Positions 46,069 to 57,102 of a DNA stretch of 64,000 bases are shown here, one piece after another (the first letter of the stretch is position 1; the number at the start of each line of letters is the position of its first letter). The notes below the pieces were generated by a model. That model was not told where the DNA came from. It was given only the letters and a program-made list of their open reading frames with translations, and did no database searches. Both the position numbers and the translations under genes were made by a program. Source of the DNA: Pseudomonas taiwanensis (GTDB lineage: Bacteria > Pseudomonadota > Gammaproteobacteria > Pseudomonadales > Pseudomonadaceae); assembly GCF_013393345.1 (NCBI RefSeq), contig NZ_QJRF01000074.1:1-64000 (forward strand). The letters are read 5' to 3'.

Positions 46069-46710
46069 ATGCACGACGACAAGGTCCTGTGGGACATCAG
46101 CCCGCCGCTGGACAGCAGTACCCCTACCTGGCCGGGCGACACGCCTTTCCAGGAAGAGCGCTGCTGGCGGATCGACGAACACTGCCCAGTCAATGTCGGG
46201 CGCATCACCCTGTCGCCCCACACCGGCGCCCACGCCGACGCGCCACTGCACTACGACGCCACGGGTGCGGCGATCGGAGCCGTGGATCTCGCGCCGTACC
46301 TCGGGCCTTGCCGGGTCATCCATTGCCTGGATGCCGGGCCGTACGTTCGGCCCGAGCAACTGACCCCCCACCTCGACGGGGTGCCGCCCCGAGTACTGAT
46401 CCGCACTTGGCTGCAGTCGCCGCTGGATGCCTGGCCCGAGCACTTCGCCGCCATCCACCCCACCTGCATTGAGCTTCTGGCCCATCACGGCGTGATGCTG
46501 GTGGGCACTGACACGCCCTCCCTGGACCCCCAGGACAGTAAGAGCCTCGACGCCCACCGCGCAGTGGCGCGTCAGTGCATGGCCATCCTCGAAGGCCTGT
46601 TGCTGGATGAGGTACCGCCGGGCGATTACGAGCTGATCGCCCTCCCTCTCAAATTCACTCATCTCGATGCCAGTCCGGTTCGTGCCGTGCTGCGTCGTCA
46701 CTCGAATTAG
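46069..46710 (+). CDS. kynB: Kynurenine formamidase KynB
   Basis: The 213-residue metal-dependent enzyme has the cyclase-family motif [13 protein letters not shown]. It hydrolyses N-formylkynurenine to kynurenine and formate. The start at MHDDKVLW follows GAGGAGGA and is preferred to an in-frame codon six residues earlier. The gene is nine bases before kynU. Confidence 0.94.
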   Translation: MHDDKVLWDISPPLDSSTPTWPGDTPFQEERCWRIDEHCPVNVGRITLSPHTGAHADAPLHYDATGAAIGAVDLAPYLGPCRVIHCLDAGPYVRPEQLTPHLDGVPPRVLIRTWLQSPLDAWPEHFAAIHPTCIELLAHHGVMLVGTDTPSLDPQDSKSLDAHRAVARQCMAILEGLLLDEVPPGDYELIALPLKFTHLDASPVRAVLRRHSN

Positions 46711-46719
46711 GAAAAGACC

Positions 46720-47970
46720 ATGACAACAAGAGAAGCCTGCCTGGCCCTTGATGCCCGCGACTCACTCGCCGCGCTGCGTGAGGACTTCGCCCTGCCCGAG
46801 GGCATGATCTATCTGGACGGTAACTCCCTCGGTGCTCGCCCGGTTGCGGCCCTGGATCGGGCGCGGCAGGTGCTGGCGGACGAGTGGGGTGACGACCTGA
46901 TCAGCAGTTGGAACAGCGCCGGCTGGCGCGGCCTGCCGGAGCGCCTGGGCAACAAGTTGGCGCCCCTGATCGGTGCCGGCGAGGACGAAGTGGTGATCAC
47001 CGATACCACGTCCATCAACCTTTTCAAGGTGCTGGTAGCCGCCCTGCGCGTGCAGGTTGAGCGCGATCCGTCGCGCAAGGTGATCGTCACCGAGACCAGC
47101 AACTTCCCCACCGACATCTACATGGCCGAAGGTCTGGCCGACATGCTGCAGCAGGGCTACAGCATGCGCCTCGTGGACCGCCCGGAGGACCTGCCGACGG
47201 CCATCGGCAATGACACCGCCGTGGTGATGATCACCCAGGTGAACTACAAGACCGGCTACCTGCACGACATGGCCGCTCTGACCGCGCTGGCCCACGAGTG
47301 CGGCGCGCTGACCATCTGGGACCTCTGCCACTCGGCCGGGGCAGTGCCGGTGGACCTCAAGGCCGCAGGTGCCGACTACGCCATCGGCTGCACCTACAAG
47401 TACCTGAACGGCGGCCCCGGTTCGCCGGCCTTCGTCTGGGTTTCTCCGGCGCTTCGGGAGCTGGTCTGGCAACCGCTTTCGGGCTGGTGGGGCCATGCCC
47501 GCCAGTTCGGCATGGAGCCTCGCTACGAGCCCGCACCGGGCATCGGTCGCTACCTCTGTGGTACTCAGCCCATCACCTCGATGGCCTTGGTGGAGTGCGG
47601 CCTCGACACCTACGCCAAGACCGATATGCAGGCCTTGCGGCAGAAGTCCCTGGCGCTGACCGATCTCTTCATCGAGCGCGTCCAGGCACGCTGCGGCAAG
47701 CACCCACTGACGCTGGTCACCCCGCTGGAGCACGCTCGTCGTGGCAGCCACGTGAGCTTCGAGCACCCCGAAGGCTACGCAGTCATCCAGGCGCTGATCG
47801 ACCGGGGCGTCATCGGTGACTACCGCGAGCCGCGAATCATGCGTTTCGGCTTCACGCCGCTCTACACCCGCTTCGTCGATGTCTGGGACGCCGCGGAAAC
47901 CCTCGGCGAGGTACTCGACAGCGGTGCCTGGCGCGAAGAGCGTTTCATGGCCCGTAAACAAGTGACCTGA
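46720..47970 (+). CDS. kynU: Kynureninase KynU
   Basis: The 416-residue PLP enzyme has [14 protein letters not shown] and the cofactor lysine Lys227 in [12 protein letters not shown]. It splits kynurenine into anthranilate and alanine. With kynB it forms the later part of the kynurenine route. The tryptophan dioxygenase gene kynA is not in this window. Confidence 0.96.
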   Translation: MTTREACLALDARDSLAALREDFALPEGMIYLDGNSLGARPVAALDRARQVLADEWGDDLISSWNSAGWRGLPERLGNKLAPLIGAGEDEVVITDTTSINLFKVLVAALRVQVERDPSRKVIVTETSNFPTDIYMAEGLADMLQQGYSMRLVDRPEDLPTAIGNDTAVVMITQVNYKTGYLHDMAALTALAHECGALTIWDLCHSAGAVPVDLKAAGADYAIGCTYKYLNGGPGSPAFVWVSPALRELVWQPLSGWWGHARQFGMEPRYEPAPGIGRYLCGTQPITSMALVECGLDTYAKTDMQALRQKSLALTDLFIERVQARCGKHPLTLVTPLEHARRGSHVSFEHPEGYAVIQALIDRGVIGDYREPRIMRFGFTPLYTRFVDVWDAAETLGEVLDSGAWREERFMARKQVT

Positions 47971-48051
47971 ACCACAAAATACAAGCCCTTGCCCGGGCGC
48001 CAGGGATGGCGCCCAGCCTCGACCCCATAAACACAACAAGAGGTTGAATCC

Positions 48052-49368
48052 ATGAAGCTGAATCCGTCGTCGGCGTGCCCGTTACTGCTGCTCGGAGCCT
48101 TGAGTCCCTACCTGATGGCCGGGGAGGCCGAGGGTGGCTTTCTCGACGACAGTCGCCTGGTCCTGACCCAGCGTAACTTCTACTTCCATCGCAACATTCT
48201 TAACAATCCGGGCGGGCAGAACTACCGCGAGGAGTGGGCCCACGGGATGATCCTGGACTACAGCTCCGGCTTTACCCAGGGCACCGTCGGTTTCGGCATC
48301 GATGCCTACGCGAACCTCGGTCTGAAGCTCGACAGCAGCCGTGCTCGCACCGGCACTGACCTGCTTCCAGTGGATTCCGAAGGGCAACCCGAGGATGAGT
48401 ACTCGGAAGTGGGCGCTGCGGTGAAAGTTCGCGTCTCACGTAGCGAGCTGAAGTACGGCAGCCAGGCCCCCATGAACCCGGTGTTCGGTACGGGCAACGC
48501 GCGTTTGTTCACCCCCATGGCCATCGGTTTCTCGCTGAACAGTCGGGAGATCGATGATCTGCTGGTGGATGGCGGCCATTTCACCGCTGGTAATGACGGT
48601 AATTCCACCAACTCCGACGGGGCGCTCAAGGCACTTTACGCCCAAGTGGAAACACGCCGGGTCGACTACGCAGGACTCAACTGGACGCCCTCCAACGGCA
48701 CCAGCCTCTCCGCCTATGCCTCGCGCTTCGAGGACATCTGGCGGCAGTACTACGCCAGTGCCAGCCAGCGCCTGGACCTCGACCAGGGCCGGGCCCTGAC
48801 GTTCGACCTGAATCTCTACCGTACCCTCGACCAGGGACAGCAGCGGGCGGGTGAGATCGACAACACCACCTGGTCCCTTTCCGGACGCTACAGCCAGGGC
48901 CCCCACGCACTGACCCTGGCCTACCAGCGGGTGCATGGCGACGAGCCATTCGACTACCTGGGCTTCGACCGCCAGCCCGGCACCTCGATCTTCCTCGCCA
49001 ACTCGGTGCAGGTGCTCGACTTCAATGCCCCTAACGAACGCTCCTGGCAACTGCGCTACGACCTCGACCTGGCAGCCTTCGGCGTGCCCGGCCTGAGCTT
49101 CATGACCCGCTACATCAGTGGCGATCACATCGACGACAGTCATTACCGGGGCGGCCCGAACGGCGCCTACGGCCGCTATGGCGAGGATGGCAAGCGCTGG
49201 GAGCGCGATATCGAGTTGCGCTACGTGGTGCAGTCCGGTCCGGCGAAAGACCTCTCGCTCCGTCTGCGCCAGGCCAGCGTCCGCTCCACCGAAGCGGTGG
49301 CCCGTGCCGATACCGCGGACAACAACGAAGTGCGGGTGATAGTCGAGTACCCGCTGCAATTGCTCTGA
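48052..49368 (+). CDS. OprD-family outer membrane porin
   Basis: The 438-residue protein has a signal peptide (MKLNPSSACPLLLLGALSPY, mature part from ~EAEGGF) and the OprD start GFLDDSRLVLTQRNFYFHR, with alternating beta-strand pattern and loops. OprD-type channels admit specific amino acids or aromatic acids. Its place after kynU suggests uptake of tryptophan, kynurenine or a related compound. Confidence 0.9.
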   Translation: MKLNPSSACPLLLLGALSPYLMAGEAEGGFLDDSRLVLTQRNFYFHRNILNNPGGQNYREEWAHGMILDYSSGFTQGTVGFGIDAYANLGLKLDSSRARTGTDLLPVDSEGQPEDEYSEVGAAVKVRVSRSELKYGSQAPMNPVFGTGNARLFTPMAIGFSLNSREIDDLLVDGGHFTAGNDGNSTNSDGALKALYAQVETRRVDYAGLNWTPSNGTSLSAYASRFEDIWRQYYASASQRLDLDQGRALTFDLNLYRTLDQGQQRAGEIDNTTWSLSGRYSQGPHALTLAYQRVHGDEPFDYLGFDRQPGTSIFLANSVQVLDFNAPNERSWQLRYDLDLAAFGVPGLSFMTRYISGDHIDDSHYRGGPNGAYGRYGEDGKRWERDIELRYVVQSGPAKDLSLRLRQASVRSTEAVARADTADNNEVRVIVEYPLQLL

Positions 49369-49402
49369 CGCCTGCCACAACGACAAGACATACGAGGCAC
49401 AC

Positions 49403-50809
49403 ATGACCAACAAGACTGGATTCGCCGCAATCGCGGCTCGTGAGCAGGGGCTCAAGCGCCAGCTCACTTCGGCGCAGATGAGCATGATCGCCATCGGTGG
49501 CGCCATCGGCACCGGGCTCTTCATGGGCAGCAGCTTCGCCATCGGCTTTGCCGGGCCGGGCGTACTGATCAGCTACTCCATCGGCGCGCTCATCGCGCTG
49601 CTGCTGATGGGCTGCCTGGCCGAGATGACCGTGGCCCATCCCACCTCTGGTTCCTTCGGCGCCTACGCCGAGTACTACGTCGGCCCCATGGCCGGATTCC
49701 TGGTGCGCTATGCCTACTGGGCGGCCATTGTTCTGGCGGTAGGCACCGAAGTGACCGCCATTGCCCTGTACATGAAGTACTGGTTCCCGGATGTAGCGGG
49801 CTGGGTGTGGATCCTGCTGTTCTCTTCCGTGCTGGTCCTGACCAACGCCATCAGCGTCAAGGCGTTCGGCCATTTCGAATACTGGTTCTCCGCGATCAAG
49901 ATCAGCGCCATCCTCGCCTTCATCCTGCTGGGCGCCTGGCTGGTGTTCGGTGGCCAGCACCCCGAATACGGATTCCACCATTACGTCGAACATGGCGGCT
50001 TCCTGCCCCATGGTCTGTCGGGTGTCTGGGTTGCCGTGATCATCGCCATCTTCAGCTACCTGAGCATCGAGATGATCGCGGTGGCGGCCGGCGAGGCGGA
50101 GCAACCGGAGGTGGCGGTGAAGAAAGCCTTCCGCGTGACCATGGTGAGGCTGGTGGTGTTCTACATCTTCACCCTGGCGCTGATCCTCGCCATGGTGCCC
50201 TGGGACCAGTCGGGGAAGGGCGCCCAGAGTCCCTTCGTCACTGTGATGCAGCAGGTGGGCATCCCCGGCGCCACGGGCCTGATCAACTTCGTGATCCTGG
50301 TGGCTGCGCTCTCGGCGATGAACAGCCAGCTCTACACCACGACGCGGATGATGTTCAGCCTCTCCCGCGCGGGGCACGCGCCCAAGGCCATGGGCCGGGT
50401 GAGCAGTGCCGGGGTGCCGTTGAATGCCCTGGCGATGTCCTGCACCGGCGTGGCCCTGGCGACCCTGGTCAACCTGGCGTTCCCCGAGGAGTCCTTCATG
50501 TTGATGATGGCGATTTCCATCTTCGGCGCGCTTTTCGCCTGGATGATGATCTTCCTCACCCATTACCGTTTCCGCCGTTACCACGAACGTCACGGCAGTG
50601 CGCGACTGTCCTTCCGCATGTGGGGCTTCCCCTGGGCGACGCTGTTGGGCCTCGGATTGATGTTGGCGATTCTGGTGACCACCGCCTTCGTACCGGCCTT
50701 TCGCATGACCCTGGTGTTCGGCGTGCCGTTCCTTGCACTGCTGGCGCTGGCCTATCAGCTGTACTTCCGCCAGGGCACGGAGGCGGTCCGGGAAGGGCAG
50801 GAGGCGTAA
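49403..50809 (+). CDS. Amino acid permease (APC superfamily)
   Basis: The 468-residue protein has twelve membrane helices and the family start LTSAQMSMIAIGGAIGTGLFMGSS. EFGF-like loops typical of aromatic/GABA permeases are replaced by AEQPEVAVKKAFR. It lies in the kyn operon, 34 bp after the porin gene, so it likely imports tryptophan or kynurenine. P. aeruginosa has a permease gene in the same position. Confidence 0.9.
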   Translation: MTNKTGFAAIAAREQGLKRQLTSAQMSMIAIGGAIGTGLFMGSSFAIGFAGPGVLISYSIGALIALLLMGCLAEMTVAHPTSGSFGAYAEYYVGPMAGFLVRYAYWAAIVLAVGTEVTAIALYMKYWFPDVAGWVWILLFSSVLVLTNAISVKAFGHFEYWFSAIKISAILAFILLGAWLVFGGQHPEYGFHHYVEHGGFLPHGLSGVWVAVIIAIFSYLSIEMIAVAAGEAEQPEVAVKKAFRVTMVRLVVFYIFTLALILAMVPWDQSGKGAQSPFVTVMQQVGIPGATGLINFVILVAALSAMNSQLYTTTRMMFSLSRAGHAPKAMGRVSSAGVPLNALAMSCTGVALATLVNLAFPEESFMLMMAISIFGALFAWMMIFLTHYRFRRYHERHGSARLSFRMWGFPWATLLGLGLMLAILVTTAFVPAFRMTLVFGVPFLALLALAYQLYFRQGTEAVREGQEA

Positions 50810-50842
50810 AGGTCGTTGTGGACCCCGCGATCCACACGCAAG

Positions 50843-50872
50843 AAAAAAGGGCGCCATTTGGCGCCCTTTTTC
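50843..50872. terminator. Bidirectional terminator
   Basis: AAAAAAGGGCGCC, ATTT, GGCGCCCTTTTT form a 7-8 bp GC-rich stem with A-run and T-run on the two sides. It ends both the kyn operon and aer, which converge here. Confidence 0.9.
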
Positions 50873-50885
50873 ATGGTCAGGGTCG

Positions 50886-52451
50886 TCAGCGGTTGAACCT
50901 GTCCACCAGGGAATATTGCCCCTGTGCCGTGTGGGTCAGCTCCTCGCTGAGCAGGGCCGTACGCTGGGCTTCCCCCGAAGTCTGGTCGGCCAGGTGGGCA
51001 ATGCTGCTGATGCTCTGGTTGATCTGCTCGGCGACTGCGCTCTGTTCCTCGGTAGCGGCGGCGATCTGGTCAGCCATGTCAGCGATGTTGGCGACCGCTT
51101 CGCTGATGCCCACCAAAGCCTGGTCGGCCTGGAGCACGCGCTCGACACCTTCGTCCGCCTGGCGACGACCATGCTCCATGGTGTGCACGGCTTCCTCGGC
51201 GGTCTTTTGCAGTTGCGCGATCAGCTGGTGGATCTGTCCGGTGGATTCAGCCGTGCGCTGGGCCAACTGACGTACTTCATCGGCGACGACCGCAAAGCCG
51301 CGACCCATTTCACCCGCGCGTGCGGCCTCGATGGCGGCGTTGAGCGCCAGCAGGTTGGTCTGGTCGGCGATGCCTTTGATGACATCCACCACGCCGCCGA
51401 TCTCGTTGCTGTCCTGGGCCAGGCGAGTGACGGTTTCGCCGGTCTCGCCCACCGACTGCGAGAGGCGCTGGATGGCTTCGCGGGTTTCGGCGGCGATGTT
51501 GCGGCCCTGGCTGGTCAGGCGGTTGGCTTCCTGGGTGGCATCGGCGGTGCGCTGCACATTGTTGGCCACTTCCTGGGTGGTGGCGGCCATCTGGTTCACC
51601 GCGGTAGCCACCTGCTCGGTTTCCACGCGCTGGCGCTCCAGCCCTTCTGAGCTGTTGTGGGCCAGGGCGTCGGCTTGGCGGGCCTGCTGGGTGAGGTGTT
51701 CTGCGGTGTCCTGCAGACGGGTCAGGCAGGTCTTCAGGCGTGCTTCCTGGCTGAGCATGGCCATTTCCAGACGTGCCTGGACGCCTCGGCTGTCGGTATA
51801 CATCTGCGCGATCAGCGGGTCCGAGGTGGTCTGTTCGGCCAGACGCAGCAAGCGCTTGATGCCACGGTTCTGCCAGGCAAGACCGATCAGGCCCAGCGGC
51901 ACCGAGAGCAGCGCGGCGAGAAGGAAGCCCCAATGAGAGTTCAGCCAGGCGCCGATCATGAAAGCGATCTGGCTGATGAGGATGAAGGGCAGCCAGTCCT
52001 GGAGTACCGGCAGCCACTTGTCACGGCTGGGGATGGCCGCTTTGCCCGCGTTCAGGCGCTGGTAGAGCGCTTCGGCACGACGCACTTGCTCGGCGGTGGG
52101 CCTGATCCGCACGGACTCGTAGCCGGTGACCTGGCTGCCTTCGAAGATGGGCGTGACGTAGGCGTTCACCCAGTAGTGGTCGCCGTTCTTGCAGCGGTTC
52201 TTCACCACGCCCATCCACGGACGGCCCTTCTTCAGGGTGGTCCACATGTGGGCGAACACGGCGGGCGGGACGTCCGGGTGTCGCACCAGGTTGTGCGGGG
52301 AACGAATCAGTTCGTCGCGGCTGTAGCCGCTGATCTCGACGAACGCCTCGTTGGCATAAGTGATGACGCCCTTGCTGTCCGTAGTGGAGATCAGGCGCTG
52401 CTCGACGGGGAAACTGCGTTCCCGCTGGGTAATGGGTTGATTGTTTCTCAT
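50886..52451 (-). CDS. aer: Aerotaxis receptor Aer
   Basis: The 521-residue protein has an N-terminal PAS domain that binds FAD ([38 protein letters not shown]), two membrane helices near 165-205, and a chemoreceptor signalling tip ([28 protein letters not shown]). It steers cells toward favourable oxygen levels through CheA/CheW. The start is the ATG after AAGGAAACC. The length equals that of P. aeruginosa Aer as I remember it, and acnA follows in the same order. Confidence 0.92.
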   Translation of the reverse strand: MRNNQPITQRERSFPVEQRLISTTDSKGVITYANEAFVEISGYSRDELIRSPHNLVRHPDVPPAVFAHMWTTLKKGRPWMGVVKNRCKNGDHYWVNAYVTPIFEGSQVTGYESVRIRPTAEQVRRAEALYQRLNAGKAAIPSRDKWLPVLQDWLPFILISQIAFMIGAWLNSHWGFLLAALLSVPLGLIGLAWQNRGIKRLLRLAEQTTSDPLIAQMYTDSRGVQARLEMAMLSQEARLKTCLTRLQDTAEHLTQQARQADALAHNSSEGLERQRVETEQVATAVNQMAATTQEVANNVQRTADATQEANRLTSQGRNIAAETREAIQRLSQSVGETGETVTRLAQDSNEIGGVVDVIKGIADQTNLLALNAAIEAARAGEMGRGFAVVADEVRQLAQRTAESTGQIHQLIAQLQKTAEEAVHTMEHGRRQADEGVERVLQADQALVGISEAVANIADMADQIAAATEEQSAVAEQINQSISSIAHLADQTSGEAQRTALLSEELTHTAQGQYSLVDRFNR

Positions 52452-52530
52452 GGTTTCCTTCCGCAAGGCTTACTGCTTCTATCGGCATCTACGCGCCAAG
52501 GTTGAGCCTTTTCTTTGGGGCGCAGAGTCT

Positions 52531-52551
52531 AGCCGGCTTTCGGAGCCGGCT
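52531..52551. other. Hairpin upstream of aer
   Basis: AGCCGGCT, TTCGG, AGCCGGCT form an 8 bp perfect stem about 80 bp upstream of aer. It may be part of the acnA transcript end or the aer leader. Confidence 0.4.
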
Positions 52552-52615
52552 GTCCGATTGCCTTGCTGGAGCGGTTCGATTACCGCACTCGCCCTTGGAT
52601 CGGAATAGGGGAGAA

Positions 52616-52651
52616 GGCCCCGGAAGAGCAAGGTGCTCAGTTTCCGGGGTC
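52616..52651 (-). terminator. Terminator-like hairpin after acnA
   Basis: CCCCGGAA (52618) pairs with TTCCGGGG (52642), with an inner GAGCA/TGCTC stem. It lies just after the acnA stop. The T-run is weak. Confidence 0.6.
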
Positions 52652-52670
52652 TTGCGGGTGGGAGGACGTT

Positions 52671-55361
52671 TCAGCCGGCGAGCAACTGCCGCAGCACGTA
52701 ATGAAGGATGCCCCCGGCCTTGAAGTACTCCACTTCATTCAGGGTATCGATGCGGCAGAGCAGGTCGGTGCGGTCCTTGGAACCGTCCTCACGGATGATT
52801 TCCAGACTGAGGTCCATGTGTGGACGCAGGCTGGCGCTCTCCAGGCCGCTGATGGCCAGGGTTTCCTTGCCAGTCAGGTTAAGGGTCTTGCGATCCTGGC
52901 CATCCTTGAACTGCAGAGGCAGGACGCCCATACCCACCAGGTTGGAGCGGTGGATGCGCTCGAAGCTCTCGGCGATGACTGCCTTGATACCCAGCAGGTT
53001 GGTGCCCTTGGCGGCCCAGTCGCGGGAGGAACCGGTGCCGTATTCCTTGCCGGCGATTATCACCAGCGGCGTGCCTTCCGACTGATAGCGCATGGCGGCA
53101 TCGTAGATGGCCAGCTTCTCGCCGCTGGGGATGTGCAGGGTGTTGCCGCCTTCCTCGCCGCCGAGCATTTCGTTGCGAATGCGGATATTGGCGAAGGTGC
53201 CGCGCATCATCACTTCATGGTTCCCGCGCCTCGACCCATAGGAGTTGAAGTCCGCCGGGGCCACGCCGTGCTCACGCAGGTAGCGCCCGGCCGGGCTGTC
53301 GGCCTTGATATTGCCGGCAGGCGAGATGTGGTCGGTGGTCACCGAGTCGCCCAACAGGGCGAGGATGCGCGCCTGGCGCACATCCTCCACCTTCGGCGGG
53401 GCGCCGGTGATTTCGGCGAAGAAGGGCGGGTGCTGGATATAGGTCGAGTCGGCCTGCCAGGCGTAGGTATCGGACTCCGGTACCGCGATCGACCGCCACT
53501 TTTCGTCGCCGGCGAAGACCTCGGCGTATTCCTTGCGGAACATCGCGGTGTCCACTTTCCGGATGGCTTCGGCGATTTCTTTTTGGCTCGGCCAGATGTC
53601 CTTGAGGTAGACCGGCTGACCATCGCTACCTACGCCCAGCGGCTGGCTGCCGAGGTCCAGGCGCACGCTGCCGGCCAGGGCATAGGCGACCACCAGGGGC
53701 GGGGAGGCCAGCCAGTTGGCTTTGACCAGCGGGTGAACCCGACCTTCGAAGTTGCGGTTGCCGGACAGCACCGAGGCGACAGTAAGGTCAGCTTGCTGGA
53801 TGGCTTGCTCGATGGGGTCCAGCAGGGGGCCGGAGTTGCCGATGCAGGTCGTGCAGCCGTAGCCCACCAAATTGAAGCCGAGCTGGTCCAGGTAGGCGGT
53901 AAGGCCGGCGGCGCGGAAGTATTCGGTCACCACCTTGGAGCCGGGAGCCAGTGAGGACTTGACCCAGGGTTTCCGTCGCAGGCCCTTTTCCACGGCTTTC
54001 TTCGCGACCAGGCCGGCGGCCATCATCACGCTGGGGTTGGAGGTGTTGGTGCAGGAGGTGATCGCGGCGATGACCACCGCCCCGTCGTCGAGGCTGAACC
54101 GCTCGCCGTCATCCAGCGTCACGCTGACGCTTTCAGCGGCGCGGGCTCCTGCGGGCCTGACCTGAAGGTCCAGCAGATCACTGAAGGCGCCGGGTACCTG
54201 GGGCAGCGGCACGCGATCCTGCGGGCGCCGGGGGCCGGCCAAGCTGGCTTCGACGCTGCCGAGGTCCAGCGAAAGCGAATCGGTGAACACCGGCTCATGG
54301 CCCGGTTCGCGCCACAGTCCCTGGGCCTTGCTATAGGCCTCCACCAGTTGCACGGTTTCCTCCGGCCGACCGGACAGGCGCAGGTAGCCCAGGGTGATGT
54401 CGTCCACCGGGAAGAAGCCGCAGGTGGCACCGTATTCCGGGGCCATGTTGGCGATGGTGGCGCGATCGGCCAGGGGCAGGTCGGCCAGTCCGTCGCCATA
54501 GAATTCGACGAATTTTCCCACCACACCTTTCTTGCGCAGCATCTGGGTGACGGTGAGCACCAGGTCGGTGGCGGTGATGCCTTCACGCAGCTTGCCGGTG
54601 AGCTTGAAGCCGATCACCTCGGGAATCAGCATCGACACCGGCTGGCCAAGCATGGCCGCTTCGGCCTCGATGCCGCCGACGCCCCAGCCGAGCACACCCA
54701 GGCCATTGATCATGGTGGTGTGGGAGTCGGTACCCACCAGCGTGTCGGGGAAGGCATAGGTGAGCCCGTCCTCTTCGCGGGTCCAGACGGTGCGGGCGAG
54801 GTACTCGAGGTTGACCTGGTGGCAGATGCCGGTGCCGGGCGGCACCACGCTGAAGTTGTCGAAAGCCCGCTGACCCCAGCGGAGGAACGCATAGCGCTCG
54901 CCATTGCGCTGCATCTCGATCTCGACGTTCTGCTCGAAGGCGGCCTGGGAGGCAAAGCGGTCCACCATCACCGAGTGATCGATCACCAGATCCACTGGCG
55001 ACAGCGGGTTGATCCGCTGCGGGTCGCCGCCCGCCGCGGCCACGGCGGCGCGCATGGCGGCCAGGTCCACCACCGCAGGCACCCCGGTGAAATCCTGCAT
55101 CAGCACGCGCGCAGGGCGGTACTGGATTTCGCGATCCGAGCTGCGTGGGCCGAGCCAGTCGGCCAGGGCCTTGAGGTCGGCGGCAGTGACGGTTTCGTTG
55201 TCCTCCCAGCGCAACAGGTTTTCCAGCAACACCTTCATCGACATGGGCAGCCTGTCGATCGCGCCCAGGCGCTTGGCTGCCTCGGGCAGGCTGAAGTAGT
55301 GGTAGGTCTTGCCGGCGATTTCCAGGCTGCGGCGGCAGTTCAGGCTATCCAGGGAAGGCAT
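52671..55361 (-). CDS. acnA: Aconitate hydratase A
   Basis: The 896-residue enzyme interconverts citrate and isocitrate. The 4Fe-4S cysteines lie in [10 protein letters not shown] and [32 protein letters not shown] and [12 protein letters not shown] are typical of the AcnA/IRP group. The start ATG follows AAGGAGAAATCCG. It is a single gene unit, closed by a hairpin downstream. Confidence 0.97.
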   Translation of the reverse strand: MPSLDSLNCRRSLEIAGKTYHYFSLPEAAKRLGAIDRLPMSMKVLLENLLRWEDNETVTAADLKALADWLGPRSSDREIQYRPARVLMQDFTGVPAVVDLAAMRAAVAAAGGDPQRINPLSPVDLVIDHSVMVDRFASQAAFEQNVEIEMQRNGERYAFLRWGQRAFDNFSVVPPGTGICHQVNLEYLARTVWTREEDGLTYAFPDTLVGTDSHTTMINGLGVLGWGVGGIEAEAAMLGQPVSMLIPEVIGFKLTGKLREGITATDLVLTVTQMLRKKGVVGKFVEFYGDGLADLPLADRATIANMAPEYGATCGFFPVDDITLGYLRLSGRPEETVQLVEAYSKAQGLWREPGHEPVFTDSLSLDLGSVEASLAGPRRPQDRVPLPQVPGAFSDLLDLQVRPAGARAAESVSVTLDDGERFSLDDGAVVIAAITSCTNTSNPSVMMAAGLVAKKAVEKGLRRKPWVKSSLAPGSKVVTEYFRAAGLTAYLDQLGFNLVGYGCTTCIGNSGPLLDPIEQAIQQADLTVASVLSGNRNFEGRVHPLVKANWLASPPLVVAYALAGSVRLDLGSQPLGVGSDGQPVYLKDIWPSQKEIAEAIRKVDTAMFRKEYAEVFAGDEKWRSIAVPESDTYAWQADSTYIQHPPFFAEITGAPPKVEDVRQARILALLGDSVTTDHISPAGNIKADSPAGRYLREHGVAPADFNSYGSRRGNHEVMMRGTFANIRIRNEMLGGEEGGNTLHIPSGEKLAIYDAAMRYQSEGTPLVIIAGKEYGTGSSRDWAAKGTNLLGIKAVIAESFERIHRSNLVGMGVLPLQFKDGQDRKTLNLTGKETLAISGLESASLRPHMDLSLEIIREDGSKDRTDLLCRIDTLNEVEYFKAGGILHYVLRQLLAG

Positions 55362-55572
55362 CGGATTTCTCCTTGAGGCCCACACGGCATGGGCCGGCTG
55401 CTCGTACGGAATCTAAAACCCTAGCTCTGCTTGGAGGGTCTTGCCATTTCAGCCGACCGTCAGGCGGGAGTGGGGTTCCCCTCGCGGTTGTATCCGGCTG
55501 TAGGAAATTCCTTCCTGGCCTGTGTGAAAACGGGCGTCGCGCAACTATAGTGCGCGCCCAGGAGGAACCCCG

Positions 55573-56622
55573 ATGAACACCTTGCTGTTGCACTGCCGCC
55601 CCGGTTTCGAGGGCGAGGTCTGCGCCGAAATGACCGAGCACGCCGCCCACCTCGATGTGGCCGGCTACTCCAGGGCCAAGCCGCAGAGCGCCTGCGCCGA
55701 ATTCGTCTGCACCGAGCCCGGTGGCGCCGAACGGCTGATGCGCAAAGTGCGTTTCAGCCAGTTGATCTTCCCGCGCCAGTGGGCCCGTGGCGAATATGTC
55801 GACCTGCCGGAAACCGACCGCATCGGCGTGCTGCTGGAAGCGCTGGGCGATTACCCGGTGTGCGGCAGCCTCTGGCTGGAGGTGCTGGACACCAACGAGG
55901 GCAAGGAGCTGTCGACCTTCTGCCGCAAGTTCGAAAAGCCTTTGCGCGCTGCCCTGACCAAGGCCGGCAAGCTCAAGGACGATCCGCAGCTGCCGCGCCT
56001 GCTGCTGACCTTCCGCAGCGGGCGCCAGGCCTTCGTTGGTCTGGCCGAATCGAACAATTCGGCACTCTGGCCCATGGGAATCCCGCGCCTGAAGTTTCCC
56101 CGCGAGGCGCCGAGCCGCTCCACCCTCAAGCTGGAGGAAGCCTGGCATCAGTTCATTCCACGCAACCAGTGGGATGCGCGCCTTGCGCCCGGCATGACGG
56201 CCGTCGATCTCGGCGCCGCGCCGGGTGGCTGGACCTGGCAACTGGTGCAGCGGGAGATCAAGGTCACCGCCGTCGACAATGGTCCGATGGCGGAGAGCCT
56301 GATGTATTCCGGCTTTGTCGAGCATCAACGCGCTGACGGTTTCACCTTCAAGCCGCGCCGGCCGGTCAACTGGATGGTGTGCGACATCGTCGAGAAACCC
56401 GCCCGTACCGCCGCGATGATTGAGACCTGGCTCGGCGAGGGCTGGTGCCAGGAGGCGGTGGTCAACCTCAAGCTGCCCATGAAGCAACGCTATGCCGAAG
56501 TGCAGAAGTTGCTGGCACGCATCGAGGCCGGAATGAAGGGCAGGGGGCTCAAGGTGTCCATCGCCTGCAAGCAGCTCTATCACGATCGCGAAGAAGTGAC
56601 CTGCCACCTGCGCAGGTTGTAA
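55573..56622 (+). CDS. rlmM: 23S rRNA 2'-O-ribose methyltransferase RlmM
   Basis: The 349-residue enzyme has an N-terminal THUMP-like domain and a Rossmann methyltransferase with the SAM motif AVDLGAAPGGWTWQL. The catalytic lysines and acid include VCDIVEKP and VNLKLPMKQR. It methylates C2498 of 23S rRNA. The ATG follows GGAGGAACCCCG, and TATAGT at 55546 may be the -10 element. The gap 55362-55572 otherwise shows no gene. Confidence 0.95.
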   Translation: MNTLLLHCRPGFEGEVCAEMTEHAAHLDVAGYSRAKPQSACAEFVCTEPGGAERLMRKVRFSQLIFPRQWARGEYVDLPETDRIGVLLEALGDYPVCGSLWLEVLDTNEGKELSTFCRKFEKPLRAALTKAGKLKDDPQLPRLLLTFRSGRQAFVGLAESNNSALWPMGIPRLKFPREAPSRSTLKLEEAWHQFIPRNQWDARLAPGMTAVDLGAAPGGWTWQLVQREIKVTAVDNGPMAESLMYSGFVEHQRADGFTFKPRRPVNWMVCDIVEKPARTAAMIETWLGEGWCQEAVVNLKLPMKQRYAEVQKLLARIEAGMKGRGLKVSIACKQLYHDREEVTCHLRRL

Positions 56623-56647
56623 TCGCGGGAGCTGCGGATTGTTTTCT

Positions 56648-56897
56648 TGTAGGGGCGAATTCATTGGCTATGTCTGCGTTAGCTGTTGCCAACCTTCAAC
56701 AGTCGGTCCAGGTGCCTTGTAGGAGCTAGCTTGCTAGCGAAAAGGAGCCATTCGCTGGCAAGCCAGCTCCTACGGGCAATGCAGCTACTTGCAACACTTA
56801 CTGCAGACACAGCCAATTCATTCGCCAAGCAGGCCGCAGGTCTGCCCTTCAAGGCCTGATAGCGCAGCTGCGCTGCCCTTGGCGAATGAATTCGCCC
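56648..56897. repeat. Mixed REP and REP-like hairpins
   Basis: The stretch holds TTGTAGGGGCGAATTCATTG, a REP pair with stems GCTAGC-TT-GCTAGC and GCTGGC-AA-GCCAGC (56718-56773), and AATTCATTCGCC plus GCGAATGAATTCGCCCC at the right end. It fills the gap between rlmM and the next small gene. Confidence 0.8.
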
Positions 56898-57065
56898 CTA
56901 CAGCTCCATCCGCTCCACCCAGTAACTCTGCTTGTGCCCCCGCGCCTGGTACTCCGCCATCAATTGCTCCGCTTCGCCACGGCTCAGTCCGGCGCGCAGG
57001 ACGAATACGTTGCCGTTGTCGTCCAGCCGCTTGACGCACCAGTTGCGCTGAAGGAAATCGGGCAT
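56898..57065 (-). CDS. Small hypothetical protein (55 aa)
   Basis: From the ATG of MPDFLQRNWCVKRLDD the protein is 55 aa. It shows a beta-alpha pattern (NVFVLRAGLSRGEAEQLMAEYQARG) that recalls small SPOR-like or DUF folds, but I cannot name a family. GCAGGAGCTGCGCC precedes the ATG, so it is well placed for translation. Confidence 0.7.
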   Translation of the reverse strand: MPDFLQRNWCVKRLDDNGNVFVLRAGLSRGEAEQLMAEYQARGHKQSYWVERMEL

Positions 57066-57102
57066 GGCGCAGCTCCTGCAAAGCTCCATGCTGCGCCGTC
57101 TT

